A DNA stretch of 64,000 nt from Diphasiastrum complanatum (taxonomy: Eukaryota > Streptophyta > Lycopodiopsida > Lycopodiales > Lycopodiaceae). A program made the position numbers and the translations under genes. This document shows positions 9,931-22,492 of this stretch, piece after piece. Each line of letters starts with the position of its first letter. Position 1 is the stretch's first letter. The stretch covers positions 44,617,815 to 44,681,814 of the forward strand of contig CM055111.1 of assembly GCA_029204225.1 (NCBI GenBank), in the 5' to 3' direction. The notes under the pieces are model-generated. The model had not been told where the DNA came from. It ran no database searches and was given only the letters and a program-made list of their open reading frames with translations.

Positions 9931-11194
9931 AGACAAAAGATTACACGTCAAGTATGTGGTGCAAATACGAGTCTGTGAAACGTCTCCAATAACAGTAAAT
10001 AAAAACATATAGGAAGTATAACTACTAATAACAAGATGGATATGGAACAAGAATAGTTGACTGCAGATTTAACTACGATGGTAATGGTATACATATGTAT
10101 ATGCTCATCAATTCCTGCTGCCACGGTGGAGAGATTGACAAGCAGTATGAAGAGCCAGTGGTTCATGTAGACGTGCGTGGGCAACACGGAGGTCCTAACT
10201 ACCTTATAAATGGAATATTCAGGGATTATATCATGAATTATCCACGTATCAAACTTGGACATTAGAGCTTGATTTTACTGTTGAATTGTTGGTCTCAAGC
10301 TCCGATCTTGATGTCGGTTGCTGTAGCGTGGTCATTTAAGCATTGGATCAGTTGTAACTTGATCATAACTAGGTTCTATCTTTCTTTGGGAGTATTTTGT
10401 AAGAGAGTTCAAGTTCAATCTTTTGAGTGCTTACGACACCAAAAGACATCTTTGTTCCTCAAAGACATTGTTTGATGTTTCTTAGTCATAGTGTGAAAAT
10501 TTGCCTAAGGCATCTGGTTCATGGTAAGAAAGAATCGTGATTTGGAGCCTTCTGAACCATTTCAAATATCTTCTTCTGAAAGAATCCATTTCTCCCGAAT
10601 TTCATTCAGGATTCTGAAAAACGTTTGGTGTTTCTTCTACCTGTTTCACAATAGGACACTCTGAACTTTCAAAAACATTTTGAATCGATTAAAGTCAACT
10701 TGTGAGTATTGTCTGACCTTGCTTGGTCATATTGCAGTAATTTCAAGCAACATTGATTTCTGGCATAATTAGTGCATAAGAGTCAATTGTTTTTTACCTT
10801 ATTGGGTTAAGAGGCTACACTCTTGGATAATAATCAGTTTGTAGAATGCATCAATCTGGAACTCAACAACCAGAGAATGTGTAGGACGACAAAGGTACCT
10901 GTAGCATGCCAAATCTAGAAAGCCTTATCTTTGACTTCACTCTTGGTCAGACATGTAAATGACAAAATGTTGGAATGAACAAGATATCCAGGTGGCTTTT
11001 CTGTTCTTCTTCCTTTTTTTCTTTTTTTTTGGGGGGAGGGGGGGGTGGTCAGAGATGCAACAATTTCCTCCAAAAGATGTAGTTGTGATTGAAATTTGTG
11101 AAAAATGTAAGAGAGTTCTTTCCTTAAGTATCAAATCATACATAGTGCTAGCTAGTATCACAACTCATTGTGATTGATCTGTGTTTGATGTCAG
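9931..11194. other. Intron or upstream sequence of the dynamin gene; no exon found
   Basis: I searched this stretch by eye for the exon that should precede 11195 (end of the dynamin middle domain and the variable linker) and found none. It contains a T-run plus G-run tract at 11011-11048. Confidence 0.5.
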
Positions 11195-14100
11195 TATATT
11201 TGTGGAAAAAAAGCTTAAAAAAACCTGGGTGGATAAAGCGGTGGTTTGTCCTCAATGAAAAAACCAACCGCGTAAGTTTTCCTGTGGTTGGACTGTAAAT
11301 TGATGACAATCTCAAAAAAGTCCTCTTCTTGATAACATCAACTGTAATTTGCATAATTTATTTCTGCTATTGTTTTCTTAATAGGTAACTAATTTGCATA
11401 TGTTGGTGATGGCTTGATTTCCCCTCACAGCTTGGCTACACAAAGACCCCTGAGGAAAGACATTACAGAGGTGTCATCAATCTAGAGGTCTGCGCTTATT
11501 TACTACATCCTGTCAGCCATCTTGGTTACAATTCTTCCCTCAAATACAGAATTCCGGAGTCAGAAAGGACATGTAAACTCAGGAAGAGATGACACAGAAT
11601 ATGGAGAAGTTCCAAATAAAGCAAAAAATGTTTTTCTAGACCTAGAGAAGAAGATTTTATATAGACAAATTGTAGGAAGCACAACATTATGAAAAACTGT
11701 AGTATAAATGGAAGATAGGGAGCTAGAGTTAGATGAACAGAGCCATAATCCTAGTTGCTCTTTCAAGTTTTCTTGATTATGTAAATTAGAATTGTGTTCT
11801 CTCATCTCTTTTCAAACAGAATAATCTACAAGACAAGTTAGTGAATGGGGAAAAGCTCGAGACTCAAATTCTCTTGCATCTTTCTACACCCCTTTCTCTT
11901 ATCCACTTTCTAAGCTTCAAAGAGTTGTTAGATGAGTTATAGTAATCAATCTCAAAACAGCTCTAGGCTCATACTTTAGGTAAGTTTCTTCCCCCGGTTT
12001 TTTTCTCTCTTCGATTGGTGCAGAAATATTAAGATGCACTTCTGTCTTTGACACTTGAGAAGAGTACTCAATATGGTGTCATTGCTATAAAGAAAATATT
12101 CCACGTTTTTTGGAGACAATTTGTTGAACATTGAAGATTACATTAGCTAAGCATTTTCTACATGACTCTCGTCCAAACACACTGAAACATTTTCGATGAA
12201 TGCATGTGTTGATGAACGCTGTATCTTTTCCTGAACAGGAATGCTTTATTGAAGATGCACCTGATAAAGATGATGACGACGATACACCAACTACCACTAA
12301 ATCGTCAAAAGGATCTAAACGTAGCAGTGGGAAAGAATCCTCAACGGCATTGAGTCAGAGCCTTGCATTCAAAATCAGCAATAAAGTACCATACAAAACA
12401 GTTATCAAGGGTAGAGTCTCATGATGCCTTCTATTAGCTAAATTATGATCTTTTTCATTACTACTTGCAGTTTTAGGGAATGGTGTGCTCATGTCCAACG
12501 TTTCAACATTTTGAAACAGCACATTCCTCAATTCTATTTAAGGCTGACAGCTTGGCTGAGAAGCAAGAGTGGATGACTAAACTTCAGAATTGTGCTCAAC
12601 CATCCAAATCCTCATCAGCAAAGGGTTCCTCCGATGGTAATTCTCAGCCTCCAGATAACAACAGCTTGCAAATGCGTGGAAGTGTGCCCGAAAGTGCCTC
12701 GGTAAGGTTTTAGCTGTAGTCAAGGTGAATTTGTTGGTGTATGAATGATTTTTTATTTTACAGAATACACATAGAAGAAAGCAATTTTTATTGCACATAA
12801 CATAAACTTAGCACAACTAAACTTGCAGTTTGACTTATGGGAGATAAAATGTTTGAAGAAACAGCTACATGAAGTGAGTATTCAAATGTAGGAAGCAACC
12901 ACATTAGAGACATAAAGGTGGACATCAGAATTCTTCAAACAGTCATCCCAAGCAAGTGTTGCAGTCGGCAGCAAGGTGCTTGGCAGAGCCATTCCTTTTC
13001 CCTGCAAAAGTTGTAGCAGACTGTTCTACAAAGAATTGAGTTTCTGCCTTTCCAGAGACTGTGAAGAAGGGAACTCCAAAATTGTGGAGTCTTTTCAAGG
13101 GAGCCTTGAATGAATCATGTCTTCCAAGCTGCAGAGCCGTCTTGCGATCAAGTTATAATGAATATTAGGGTCCATTGAGCTAGAGTTTACTTCCAAATGC
13201 TGAGATGAACGTACTTCACGATGATATACGCTAGATTTTTGTTTTTTTAAGTTCTGCAAGTTTGTATTCATGTGTGACATGACAAATTGAGAGCAACTGA
13301 CACAAAAAAAAAATTACAGCCGTATAGAGTTTTGCAGTTTTGATGGCTTAGAGAATCAAGCATTTTGCTAGACTACCCTATATGTTTTGATTCCAAAAGT
13401 TGTCTTTTGATGTCAGCCAAACTTTCTGCCCATTGCTACAAATAGGTCTTTCTAATAATAAGCAGACAAAATTTGACCACTTCTTACAATTCGTTATTAC
13501 ATACAAGAGCTATTTATGAACTATTTCCCTTTTAATCCGTGGATTCATTTTTAAGGGGGAGCTAATTTTTTTTCCTGTTAAAGGTACTGGATCTTTCATC
13601 AAGTTGATTGGACTCAACTTTGTGATGAAATACTCAGCTTTTCTCAACCTGTGTTGCACTTATGATTGAACTTCATCTGATACAATAATCTTTCAAGCAT
13701 ATGTAAATACCTGTTTTCTACTAGCATTTTGGATCTGTGTGCATTGCAACTTGCATGGCAAATAGAGATTATAAAAATGTCTACCAAGAGACTTGTTTCA
13801 TGGCTGCTTGAGGATGCCGTCCATGTTATTGGCAGGAAACAATTCTAAGAAGACCTATTGATCCAGAAGAAGATTTGAAGCTTATGGCCCAAGAAGTTCG
13901 TGACTATGTAGAAGCCGTTTTGAATAGCCTTTCAGCCAACATACCAAAAGTACGTATGTCTAGTTCAATGAGAATGTGTTACTTGTTTCTCGTGGAGATT
14001 GAGGTTTTTGCTGTCAACTTAAGACGATTTCTGATTATTTGGTTGATCCAGTCTGATGTTTAATATTTGAACAGGCGATAGTACTGTCTCAAATTGAACG

Positions 14101-14815
14101 CGCAAAAGATGCTATGTTGAACAACCTTTACAGCTCAATCAGGTGTCAATCATCATTAAAAAGATTTCTGTTCAGATGAGTATATTAAATGTCTCAAAAT
14201 GTTTTGTCATGATCTATGACCACAAGTCATGCTTCTAAATCTAATTTGATGTCTTGGTTGTCAAAGCAAGCATCCTACATCAACCATTCAAGAGCTCTTG
14301 CAGGAGGACCCAGAAGTGAAACGCCGTCGTGAAAGATATAGGAAACAAGCTTCGATGCTTTCTCGCCTTACTCGTCAGCTAAGCTCGCGCGAAGCCAGGG
14401 TATCCACAGCTAATGGTTTCAGCGATGCAGGTGACATTTGTTGGCTGAATATTTTGAGCAACTCTTTGTGCTTGCCTATATGGCGCTTATGGTTTATTGA
14501 TTTCATGTGCTTTTTAAGGGGATTTAGCTCATTTCTCTTAACCTTTTCTCATAGAAATGTTAAATTGCAGGGTCGCCTGGAAGCTCAGGAAATGAGGATT
14601 GGCGAGTTGCCTTTGAGGAAGCGGCAAACACTACCAGCAACTCGTACGAAAATTTAACCTCAACAATTGAATCACCATGGTCATCAACAAATGGGCGTTC
14701 GGATCGTCGGAACAATGAGCCGGACGAGAATGGAAGTATTGGGCCAGGCCGTAGAACTCCAACAAGGCGACCTCCCCAACCTCCAGCAGGGAGTGCACCA
14801 GTGTACAGATATTAG
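11195..14815 (+). CDS. DRP2: DRP2-type dynamin-related protein, C-terminal half (PH-GED-PRD)
   Basis: Eight exons are readable: 11195-11271, 11431-11487, 12239-12410, 12520-12701, 13836-13949, 14075-14142, 14267-14430 and 14571-14815. All are bounded by AG...GT with consistent phase and give about 358 codons ending in TAG. They encode the pleckstrin-homology domain ([52 protein letters not shown]), the GTPase effector domain ([57 protein letters not shown]) and a Pro/Arg tail ending [11 protein letters not shown]. This domain order and tail are those of plant DRP2A/DRP2B, which act in clathrin-mediated endocytosis and cell-plate formation; PH binds phosphoinositides. The GTPase and middle-domain exons were not found upstream in the window, so this is either the end of a gene with a very large intron or a truncated copy. 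Exon 7's start is the least certain. Confidence 0.9.
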
Positions 14816-15157
14816 CTAATCTTGTTGTTTGATTTATCTGGGCACTGAACAGATTAGAACAAAAATTATCGCTAAAGAAGCTCTGGATTGGTTGAAAGTT
14901 TGTTTCAACAGTCCTCGTCTTTGAGTCATATAACCAGATTCTAGCTCTTTAGCGTTTTGGCCACAGATATGTTATGTATAGCTACAGGACTTCCTCCTTA
15001 TTTTCTGTGTCACATCCGATTTTTTCTGACAATTGGGAATCTTTCTCGTGGTGTTCAGTCGCCAGCGCAATCAAATCAAACTTGACTGCACTTGATTCTT
15101 TAATTCTATCAGCCGAGCATCTTCATGTATTGTTTTGACAGCAAGTTAGCTGGAGAG

Positions 15158-15163
15158 AATAAA
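15158..15163 (+). terminator. Poly(A) signal of the dynamin gene
   Basis: AATAAA lies 343 bp after the dynamin stop codon, a usual distance for a plant 3' UTR. Other weaker A-rich signals are nearby. Confidence 0.45.
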
Positions 15164-15169
15164 ATTCGC

Positions 15170-17159
15170 GGCTTGATTATGGTTATTTTACTACTGAGTC
15201 GAGCATCTTCACACACGAGGAAATTGTTGCAGAACTACGGTGATATTAGCGAGAATAATTTGATTTTTGTACAGCTGATCTTGAGCGTGAGAATGGATCT
15301 GGGTAGTGATGAGTTTCATTCGCCATCGCCTCAGCACATCAGCATCCATGTTCTCTTAACATTGAGGGAAAATAGGGAAACTCTGGGACAACCTTGGGAA
15401 TGCACTTGGTGCAGTGGCAATCTGAATCGCTGTAGAAACTTCTGTTCAATTATAAATGGAGGACATCAATACTAGTATGCCGTTCATGAAAATGATATCA
15501 TAAACATCTCTGAGATGTTTGAAAGAATTTATCAGACCTAGGTATATTTGGATCTGGTGGATTTTTATGGTCATTGTTTTGTTGAACCCTTGATACGATC
15601 CTTTCACATGGTTTAATTCCTCATTACCACTGCAACAAAAAATTTACAATAAACTACTTAGCACTATGATAACAGCAACATAGTTGTGCGCGTGCTGACA
15701 AACCTCCTTTAGTTGTAGAACCATAACCAAGCGAAAATCAGCATATTCAATGTAGCTACTATCAAATTGACGTGAAATGGAACTCATTTTTGTGCTAGTC
15801 CCGGACTATTTGTAAAATATTTCATTAGTTTGATGGATAGAGTTGATATAAAAGTTTCTGATATGGTGCAGACACTTATTTTCAGCATTTTACATAAGCT
15901 ACTTTGAATGTTCATTTCCATCTCTAGACAACTCTGACTTGAAACTGTGTTGGATGGACGTGTTGTTGTCATCGTAGAGGATCATAATAATTAGAAATTT
16001 AGAAAACTATTGCGGTATTTAGTATTGCATGGTCACTTTGAAGGTATTGGCACTTTTGGCACATCTAGATTTTTTCACAGCTTGAAGTCAGTCGCTCTGA
16101 TTTTAGAATTAGCAAATATATGTATCACCATGAACGTGAAAGTATTTGCTTAGATTCTTGGTAGTTGGTGACACTTGATTAAGAGATCCAATTGAAAAGC
16201 CTCTAATCTGATGCGAACAATGCAACACTTGACATGTGTCAATTTTGAAGGGTGTTTGATTGGCATGACTTGCTTATCATTGGCTTGATATCAAAGGTTC
16301 ATTGTTCGAAGTGATAGAGTAAATTTTAACATTCGCAATGTTTTGCGTAGTTTGTTTGTAGTAAGGGAGATATGGAGGGAAGACTTGATCAAAAAAGTCT
16401 TTTTAAAGGAATACTTGAGATAGCAACTTTGAAGTTTGAATGGTCATGTCTCTCTATAGAAAGCAAAATATGATGCTATTAAGTAGACAATCAGACATTA
16501 GGTTTTATTCACAATATTGCGCATAGACTTGGAAATACACTCCAATCTTATGTGTTTGGCATATCATGACTTGCTTATCGTTAACTTTAAGTCAATATAC
16601 TCAGACGTTCTTATCATTAACTTTAAATCAATGGCTTTGTTTTAACTTAGAGAGGTATGTGACAAAGATTTGTTTAATTTGTTTGGGCAAATATTCCTTT
16701 TCAAAGTCTCAACTCTAGGCCTCGCATATTGCCTACAACTCTAGTATTAAATCATCTAACATTTTAGTAAGAAGCCTCTATTAGGTGTTGTATTCCAACT
16801 TAACTAGGTTTTTTTTATTTTTTTCTCGTCAATATTAATGTTGACCATAAGATGTTTTACATTACAAGATATATATACAAGCTTTCAGTGCTTGGGTGAT
16901 ATTCCCAACAATCCATAGGTCAATCGAATTGAGTGCCTTACCATTTTTTAATTATCAACAAAATAAACAAATGTAAGTGACCAAAATTTCTTGTCATGTC
17001 TCTACTTAATTTGAATGTTCTGTAGTCACCTTAGTTTCCAAGCTTCACTCAACCCAAATTTTCTTTTCATGTCTCTACTTAATTTGAATGCTCTATAGTG
17101 ACCCTAGTCGGTATGCTTCACTCAACACAAGCCACCCCAACAACACAAATTTTCAAATC
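15170..17159. other. Intergenic; no recognisable gene
   Basis: About 2 kb of AT-rich sequence with only short reading frames. Apart from the 73-bp duplication at its right end I see no element ends or coding motifs. Confidence 0.5.
16984..17129. repeat. 73-bp tandem duplication
   Basis: The segment containing TCATGTCTCTACTTAATTTG starts at 16994 and again at 17067, with matching flanks (AAGCTTCACTCAAC and ATGCTTCACTCAAC). This gives two diverged copies 73 bp apart. Confidence 0.8.
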
Positions 17160-17562
17160 TATAGTTTGTTTTGTTTCTTGCAATCCTAATCCTCTATAAG
17201 ATGGCTACTCTTGCGAGTTGCCAAAATTCCAACATTCGTGTCAATACATTCCAATATCACTTAACAACCAAGTCCCATGTCTTGTTCTTCGTTATGACTT
17301 CCATTTCTGTCTCCATAGCTGGTCGCCATTCCTTGTGCTCCTTTGCTTCGTCAAATGAATTAGGTTTTTGAGTCTTGAGCATTGTAGCCATCAAAGCTAG
17401 GTTCATGTCTAGCCTTTGAGGGGGTTTTTGGTCCCTTGTAGACCTCTTGAGCTCTCTTTGTTTGCTAGATTCGGTATTCTCTCCCTTCTTCATGTCACAT
17501 GTTACTTGGAGTCTCAATTTCGGTCTTCTCCTTTTCTCCTGGATCCTTTGCATCCACGCCAA
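17160..17562 (-). pseudogene. Copia pol fragment, start of reverse transcriptase
   Basis: The leftward frame encodes KPNSFDEAKEHKEWRPAMET followed by EMEVITKNKTWDLV. This is the conserved block at the N-terminus of copia RT (xPxTFxEAxxxxEWxxAMxxEMxxLxxNxTWxLV). A basic linker precedes it. The frame then stops and no YVDD region follows, so only a fragment is left. Confidence 0.75.
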
Positions 17563-17879
17563 CTTCCTAGTTTACTTTCACATGCACTCCATCCAAAGGC
17601 TCATAAATCATTCCATCTTGCTCATGATTACTCTGAAGAGCTTTTCAGTGGACTAGGATTAGCCATGTAGATATGGCATGGTAGAGATCATTGCATACAT
17701 CAGGGATCCGATAATTGATTGATATTTCTCCTCATTGGTCTGAGGGCATTCCTCTTTTAACTTTCAGACCTGGATCCATTCATGAAATTGAATTTGTTAA
17801 CAAATTTGGCTCCGAAATTCGACTTTGTGTTGTTGGATTTTAATGCTTAAGTCCAAATCCATTCGGTAATGAGCATCTT

Positions 17880-18195
17880 GAAAAATCTGTCGAAGTCTGA
17901 CTCCATCGACTTCAAAGTGATCGAAGTCTGAAGTCCAACTTCATCGACGTCGACTTCTCCATGTATATACTCAACTTACTCCACCAAATTGACATTCCAT
18001 CACTTACTCGACATCATCGACTCACCTGACTTACCCGACATCGACGTACCCGACTCACTCGTCGACTTCAACTCCAACTCCATCGACTCCATCAACATCG
18101 ACTTACTCGACATCGACTTCAACACTAACTCCATCAACTCCGTCGAAACCAAACTTCGTCGACACTTCATCAACTCTCAAATAACTCAACTTACT
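17880..18195. repeat. Degenerate CATCGACTY-rich short repeat
   Basis: GTCGA, TCGAC and CATCGACT words recur more than a dozen times (for example CCGACATCGACGTACCCGAC near 18031), separated by irregular spacers. Translated in one frame it gives an Asp/Ile/Ser/Asn-rich low-complexity peptide that I do not regard as a gene. A pyrimidine-rich tract follows at 18315-18400. Confidence 0.7.
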
Positions 18196-18596
18196 TGACT
18201 CCCTCATCAGGGAAAAGTCGATCCATGTACTGTCAGACGATCATTTGCATTCCATCCTACGGCCACGGTCGGTTGCTTCTCCTACACTAGTTCAGATGGA
18301 ACTCACCTATTTGAAGGGGACAAGATTCTTCTTCTCTCTCCCACACTCTTTCTCTCTTCTCTGCTCTTCTCTTCTCTTCTCTCCTTTTCCTTCTAGTAGA
18401 ACAAGTTATGGATCACCAACGCCTACATTCCAATGAGTGCAAACAAACCTCCAATTGCACCGGTAAGTCTTTTCTTAACATATCTTTTCTTGTTGTGGAT
18501 CTGCTATTATCAAAGAAATGACAAGCAATAGTATTGATATTATGCATCGCTGCTAGTATAAGAAAATTTGTTGGATTTACGAATAAATAAATTATG

Positions 18597-19090
18597 TTAT
18601 TTATCGTTGCTAGCATTACTACTATCCATCACGACTACCATCGTTGGCCAGAATCATTGATAGTAAGTGAAATCGCTATCATTAAGTGTTGTATAGTTTC
18701 CTAGTGCTATCATTTAGTAGGGCATCACTATCATTTGGTGTTGAATGATTTAGCAATACATGCTAGCTATCCATCACTGTAGGGATCTGGTGTAGCACTA
18801 CCAAAATCTATCATGATCATGCATTATCAATGCTCATTTATGATAAAGCAATACATCGCTGGCAGAATACTAGTAGGCATTCCATCACGGCCAAATACTA
18901 TTGAGGAGTCCATCGCTACCAGAATTAGTAGCATCATTGCATAGTTTCTATAGTATATGCTACAAATAGTTACACTTTTGAATATGAATGCTACTCCATC
19001 GCTACTATATCAACGATATTTCCACATTATGTTCTGGTTATGATATGCTCTATCTACACAAAACTATTTGATGTGCACCATCGCTACTTT
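18597..19090. repeat. Recurring CCATCGCTAC-like word, array A
   Basis: Variants of CCATC(G/A)C(T/G)A recur about every 20-140 bp (near 18626, 18640, 18770, 18888, 18909, 18991, 19078), several followed by a short inverted match (CGTTGG, CGATGG). It has no coding potential. A similar word recurs at 32940-33525. Confidence 0.6.
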
Positions 19091-19948
19091 CCAACGATGG
19101 AATGCCAAAAGTTTGATAATAGATAATGTCTAAGGAAAAGCCATATATTGTTCTTTCTCTCTGACCATGAAGAGCTCTCTACAAAGATACAATTGTTGAT
19201 GATTATTGCTATTATCTCTGTCTCTCACAGTTTAGCAGCAAAGTAGCAAAAGGTAGCACGAAGAACATAATCATATTGATAAATTTTAATAGACAGCAAG
19301 AATAAGGTATGTATATTGCTCTTAATCTTCCAGCTCTTCACCATGCAAGAGCTATGATTTGCTATACAACTGTAGTAGTTTGGATAACAAAATGTAAAAA
19401 CAACATTCCTTTCATGCGTATGACTTTGCAAATACTATACATAGAAATGGATATGGAAGTAAACATTTCTCAACTACAATCAAACGCAAACATGATTGTC
19501 TCACAAGGATCATTTGCGTCTACTATTCAGGTTGGTACTTTACATGTACTTCAGTCCTTTCATCTTATTTGTTTAAAATAAATCATAAAGAGTATGGTGA
19601 CAACGTGAGAGACTGCTATAAAAAAGAAGAATAATTCCTAACGGTCTCTTTATGAATACATCTCATCTCCATCATGCAATATCGCAGCATACAAATTCAA
19701 TGCTTATTGTAGGGTAAATGGTAACCCTCTTTAGTCATAATTGTTAAACCGATTTACATGCTTTAAAGTACATAGACTTGTACAAAGGTCGTTTCACATA
19801 CGGATATTGTGGTGTTTTCTGCTTTCTACGTCACGATCAATTTTTTTTTTTTTAAATGGTAAAATAGCTTGCGGACTCTTGTATAGCATGGATTTGCTCA
19901 AGAATTTACGTGAATTGTACTTTATCTGTTTACAGATACGAAGATTGG
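19091..19948. other. No recognisable gene
   Basis: Only short frames are present. A degenerate partial copy of the neighbouring 102-bp unit may lie at about 19880-19935. Confidence 0.45.
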
Positions 19949-20152
19949 TATGGCATGGATTTGCCCTAAACTTCACGTATTGGTCCAAGCTACTTATTTG
20001 TTTGCATATTGCTACATTTCTTATACAGCTTACTGTTTAATGCAGTGTTGTATGGCATGGATTTGCCCTAAACTTCACGTACTGGTCCAAGCTACTTATT
20101 TGTTTGCAAATTGCTACATTTCTTATACAGCTTACTGTCTAATGCAGTGCTG
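19949..20152. repeat. 102-bp tandem duplication
   Basis: Two copies of a unit beginning TATGGCATGGATTTGCCC lie at about 19949 and 20051, with only a few differences. The unit length is a multiple of three and each copy is open in one frame, but there is no start context or family signature. Confidence 0.9.
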
Positions 20153-20685
20153 TATTTATATTTAAGATATGGACCAAAACTATCAAACTGATCAACATGG
20201 CATTTGCCCTGATACGATGTCAATATGGTTTTGCTTATCGTTGTACCCAACTTGCAGTAAGGAAAGATTGGACTTTAAAATTTTATTTACACTGCAAGTT
20301 GATTAGTTAGGTTAAACATATTTTGTACATGGACAACAACTGACATTCAGCGTTGCCACTTGTCTTCCTCACTGTGCTAACTTGCACAGTTTTATGGTGG
20401 GATGGTGGCAGGTACCAGCTGGATGTCTTGAAATATGTCTTGCTTTACTATGCTTTATTAGTACTATATACTTTTCAACTATGTGTTTCGTTGTTGGTTT
20501 ATGAATAAAGGGTTTTAAAAGGTTTTGGTCTTGACTTTTCAAGAGGAGCTTTGATCTGTTTATCTCTCTCTATGCATCCTTGAAGTGTAAATTCGACTAT
20601 CCTTTGGCCAGGATAGTATCAAAACCTTTACTTTACTTGGATTCATAAGCTAACATAGGTTTGTTTTATGTTTTAGTCCTCAGGA

Positions 20686-20697
20686 TGGTATCAGGGC
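20686..20697 (+). other. Primer-site-like sequence (initiator tRNA-Met)
   Basis: TGGTATCAGGGC differs by one base from the canonical plant primer site and follows an LTR-like segment ending CA three bases earlier. The second copy is more degenerate here. Confidence 0.5.
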
Positions 20698-20706
20698 ATT
20701 GTAAAT

Positions 20707-22090
20707 TTGGGTTATGGGGAGCCCCTTCCTCCCCCTAATCTATTCATTCAAACTTTGATCATTTGCATGAAAAAAGTTGTCTTGTTGTATAGTTTTATTA
20801 ATGGAACATATCGTACTACATGTAATGTTGTTGGACCTGAAGATAAGGTGCTATGTTTTACTAACCTTTTGGATACATTACATTGGGTTAAGATGTACTT
20901 GGAATTTGGCAAAACCAAGATCAATCCCTTGGATACCATTGAAATGTTTGCTGCAAATTTGGCTGGGCTTGCTGAAAAATATGAGAGGGAAGAAAAATTT
21001 TATAATTTTTATATTAGAAAAGTCTTTTCATGCCTTGAAAAAGAAAATGACCCTCTTTATGCTGAACCTACTCCTGCTTTACCTGAATCACCTCCTTCTC
21101 CACATTCTCTTGTCTTCTTTGATGATCTGGATGAAGATAGTACCTCGCAACTTGAAACCTTCTCTCAAGACATCTATGACATTGGTGATCAATCCACTTT
21201 TGAATTTTGCCAATCCAAAAATTACCAAGTCCCTTTTGTACCTGCACGAACTATTGAACTCAAATCCACACACACTTCTTACAAACTTTGGAGCTTACCC
21301 ACTGTCAATTTTATTGCCCCTCTACCTATCGAGCTTTGGATCATTCTGGCACATCTTACTGAATAAGAAGTCAGATCTGCAAACTTGTTGTTCTAAACAA
21401 AAATTCCATTCTTGATACTCCTATAGCCTTTGATAATGTCATTCGAATGAACAAATTTGAGTCTTCATATTGCCCTTCTGAACAAACCTGGGCACGAATT
21501 TGTGGACATTTTAACACTGGTTTTAATAGAATGCATCTCCACCAAGCCATAATTTGGAACTGGAAAAGACCTTTTTCCAAATGTAGATGTGGTGACAAAT
21601 GCAAAAATCAATCCTCCATTATCTGATTTGACCATGCCATCTGGTACACATGATGAATAACCTGAGCATTTTCTTCTTTGGTGCTTTCCCACAAAACCAA
21701 CTCAATGTCTTTTTTCTTTGGCTACACAAGCCTGCTAGGAAAATGGTCAGAGCACACATTACTTTTCTCTATTTATGCTAGTACTTGATAGATGCATGCA
21801 TTGAACTTGCCACAAATCCCTCTGCCAAACTCCTTGCACATCTAGGCGATGCCAAAAATATTAGAAAAATACAACACTTGCTTAAAAGACCTAGCTTCTC
21901 TACACTGGAAGTCAAATTCTTTCAAAATTCTAATGAATGTACTGGCACTTTCAATCTCAACAACCCAAGCTCTGTTCTCTCTGGCCAAGGTAAAAGAAGG
22001 AAATTCATTGGATACAAAGGGAAAGAGGGACAAGGAAGTGGTACAATGAATGAGTTGCTAGTCAAGAAGCTAAATTTCTATAGGGATTGA
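20707..22090 (+). pseudogene. Coding region of the unrecognised element
   Basis: The first frame (20707-21366, 219 codons) is open. Coding similarity to the second copy then continues through stops and frame changes to about 22090, so the ancestral protein had some 450 residues. Visible features are GEPLPPPNLFIQT at the start, PEDKVLCFTNLLDTLHWVKM, a Pro/Asp-rich linker (PTPALPESPPSPHS), a Cys pair cluster near 21590 (CRCGDKC), a Lys/Arg/Gly-rich patch (GQGKRRKFIGYKGKEGQG) and the end NELLVKKLNFYRD. I do not recognise a family. Conservation of codons between two copies shows it was once translated. A Gag-like structural protein is a guess from position only. Confidence 0.55.
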
Positions 22091-22138
22091 TATGCTTGTA
22101 GGACAAAGAAGTTTTGAAAAGGAGGGAGGTTATCAGAA

Positions 22139-22492
22139 ATGAGTTGGATCGCATGCAACTCATTACGTAGACATGTTGCGGTCGTAGAATTAGATGAGAG
22201 TTTATCAAGTTTTGTTAAGATCAGACTAGCTAGTATTCTAGTTTTGCCTGATGAATTTCAAGAGGTTGGTAAATTAGGCCCCTCTGAAGACGGTATCGCT
22301 CCATTTGTTAAGGAGCCTCAACCATCTGCCAGTGGTATAGTTGGTGACCAAGGAGAACTGGCTGAGGTGGTTGAACAAGGATACAATGTGGTCAAAGAAA
22401 TTGTAATTCAGGATGACACAACACCTCCAATAAACACATGGGTTGGAAGGGTTGCTACTCCAGATCCTGATGATTCGGTTGAGAATTTTTGA
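22139..22492 (+). CDS. Unrecognised 117-codon reading frame
   Basis: An open frame lies just after the purine tract of the preceding element and encodes an acidic protein (LDESLSSFVKIRLASILVLP, then GDQGELAEVVEQGYNVVKEI). I found no family match. It may be part of the element's terminal region or chance. Confidence 0.2.
   Translation: MSWIACNSLRRHVAVVELDESLSSFVKIRLASILVLPDEFQEVGKLGPSEDGIAPFVKEPQPSASGIVGDQGELAEVVEQGYNVVKEIVIQDDTTPPINTWVGRVATPDPDDSVENF

Larger units (their letters stand above)
20210..22492 (+). mobile_element. Unrecognised LTR-type element, copy 1
   Basis: Sequence from about 20260 to about 22110 matches, on the opposite strand, the split copy at 31930-31172 plus 28131-27245. 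At 20686-20697 it reads TGGTATCAGGGC, one base from the initiator-tRNA-Met primer site TGGTATCAGAGC. Upstream is an LTR-like stretch with an AATAAA at about 20505. Downstream is a single long coding region (20707-22090), then a purine tract (AAAAGGAGGGAGG) at 22116-22128. No reverse transcriptase is present. This looks like a gag-only or otherwise non-autonomous LTR element; the LTR limits are not fixed. Confidence 0.55.
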
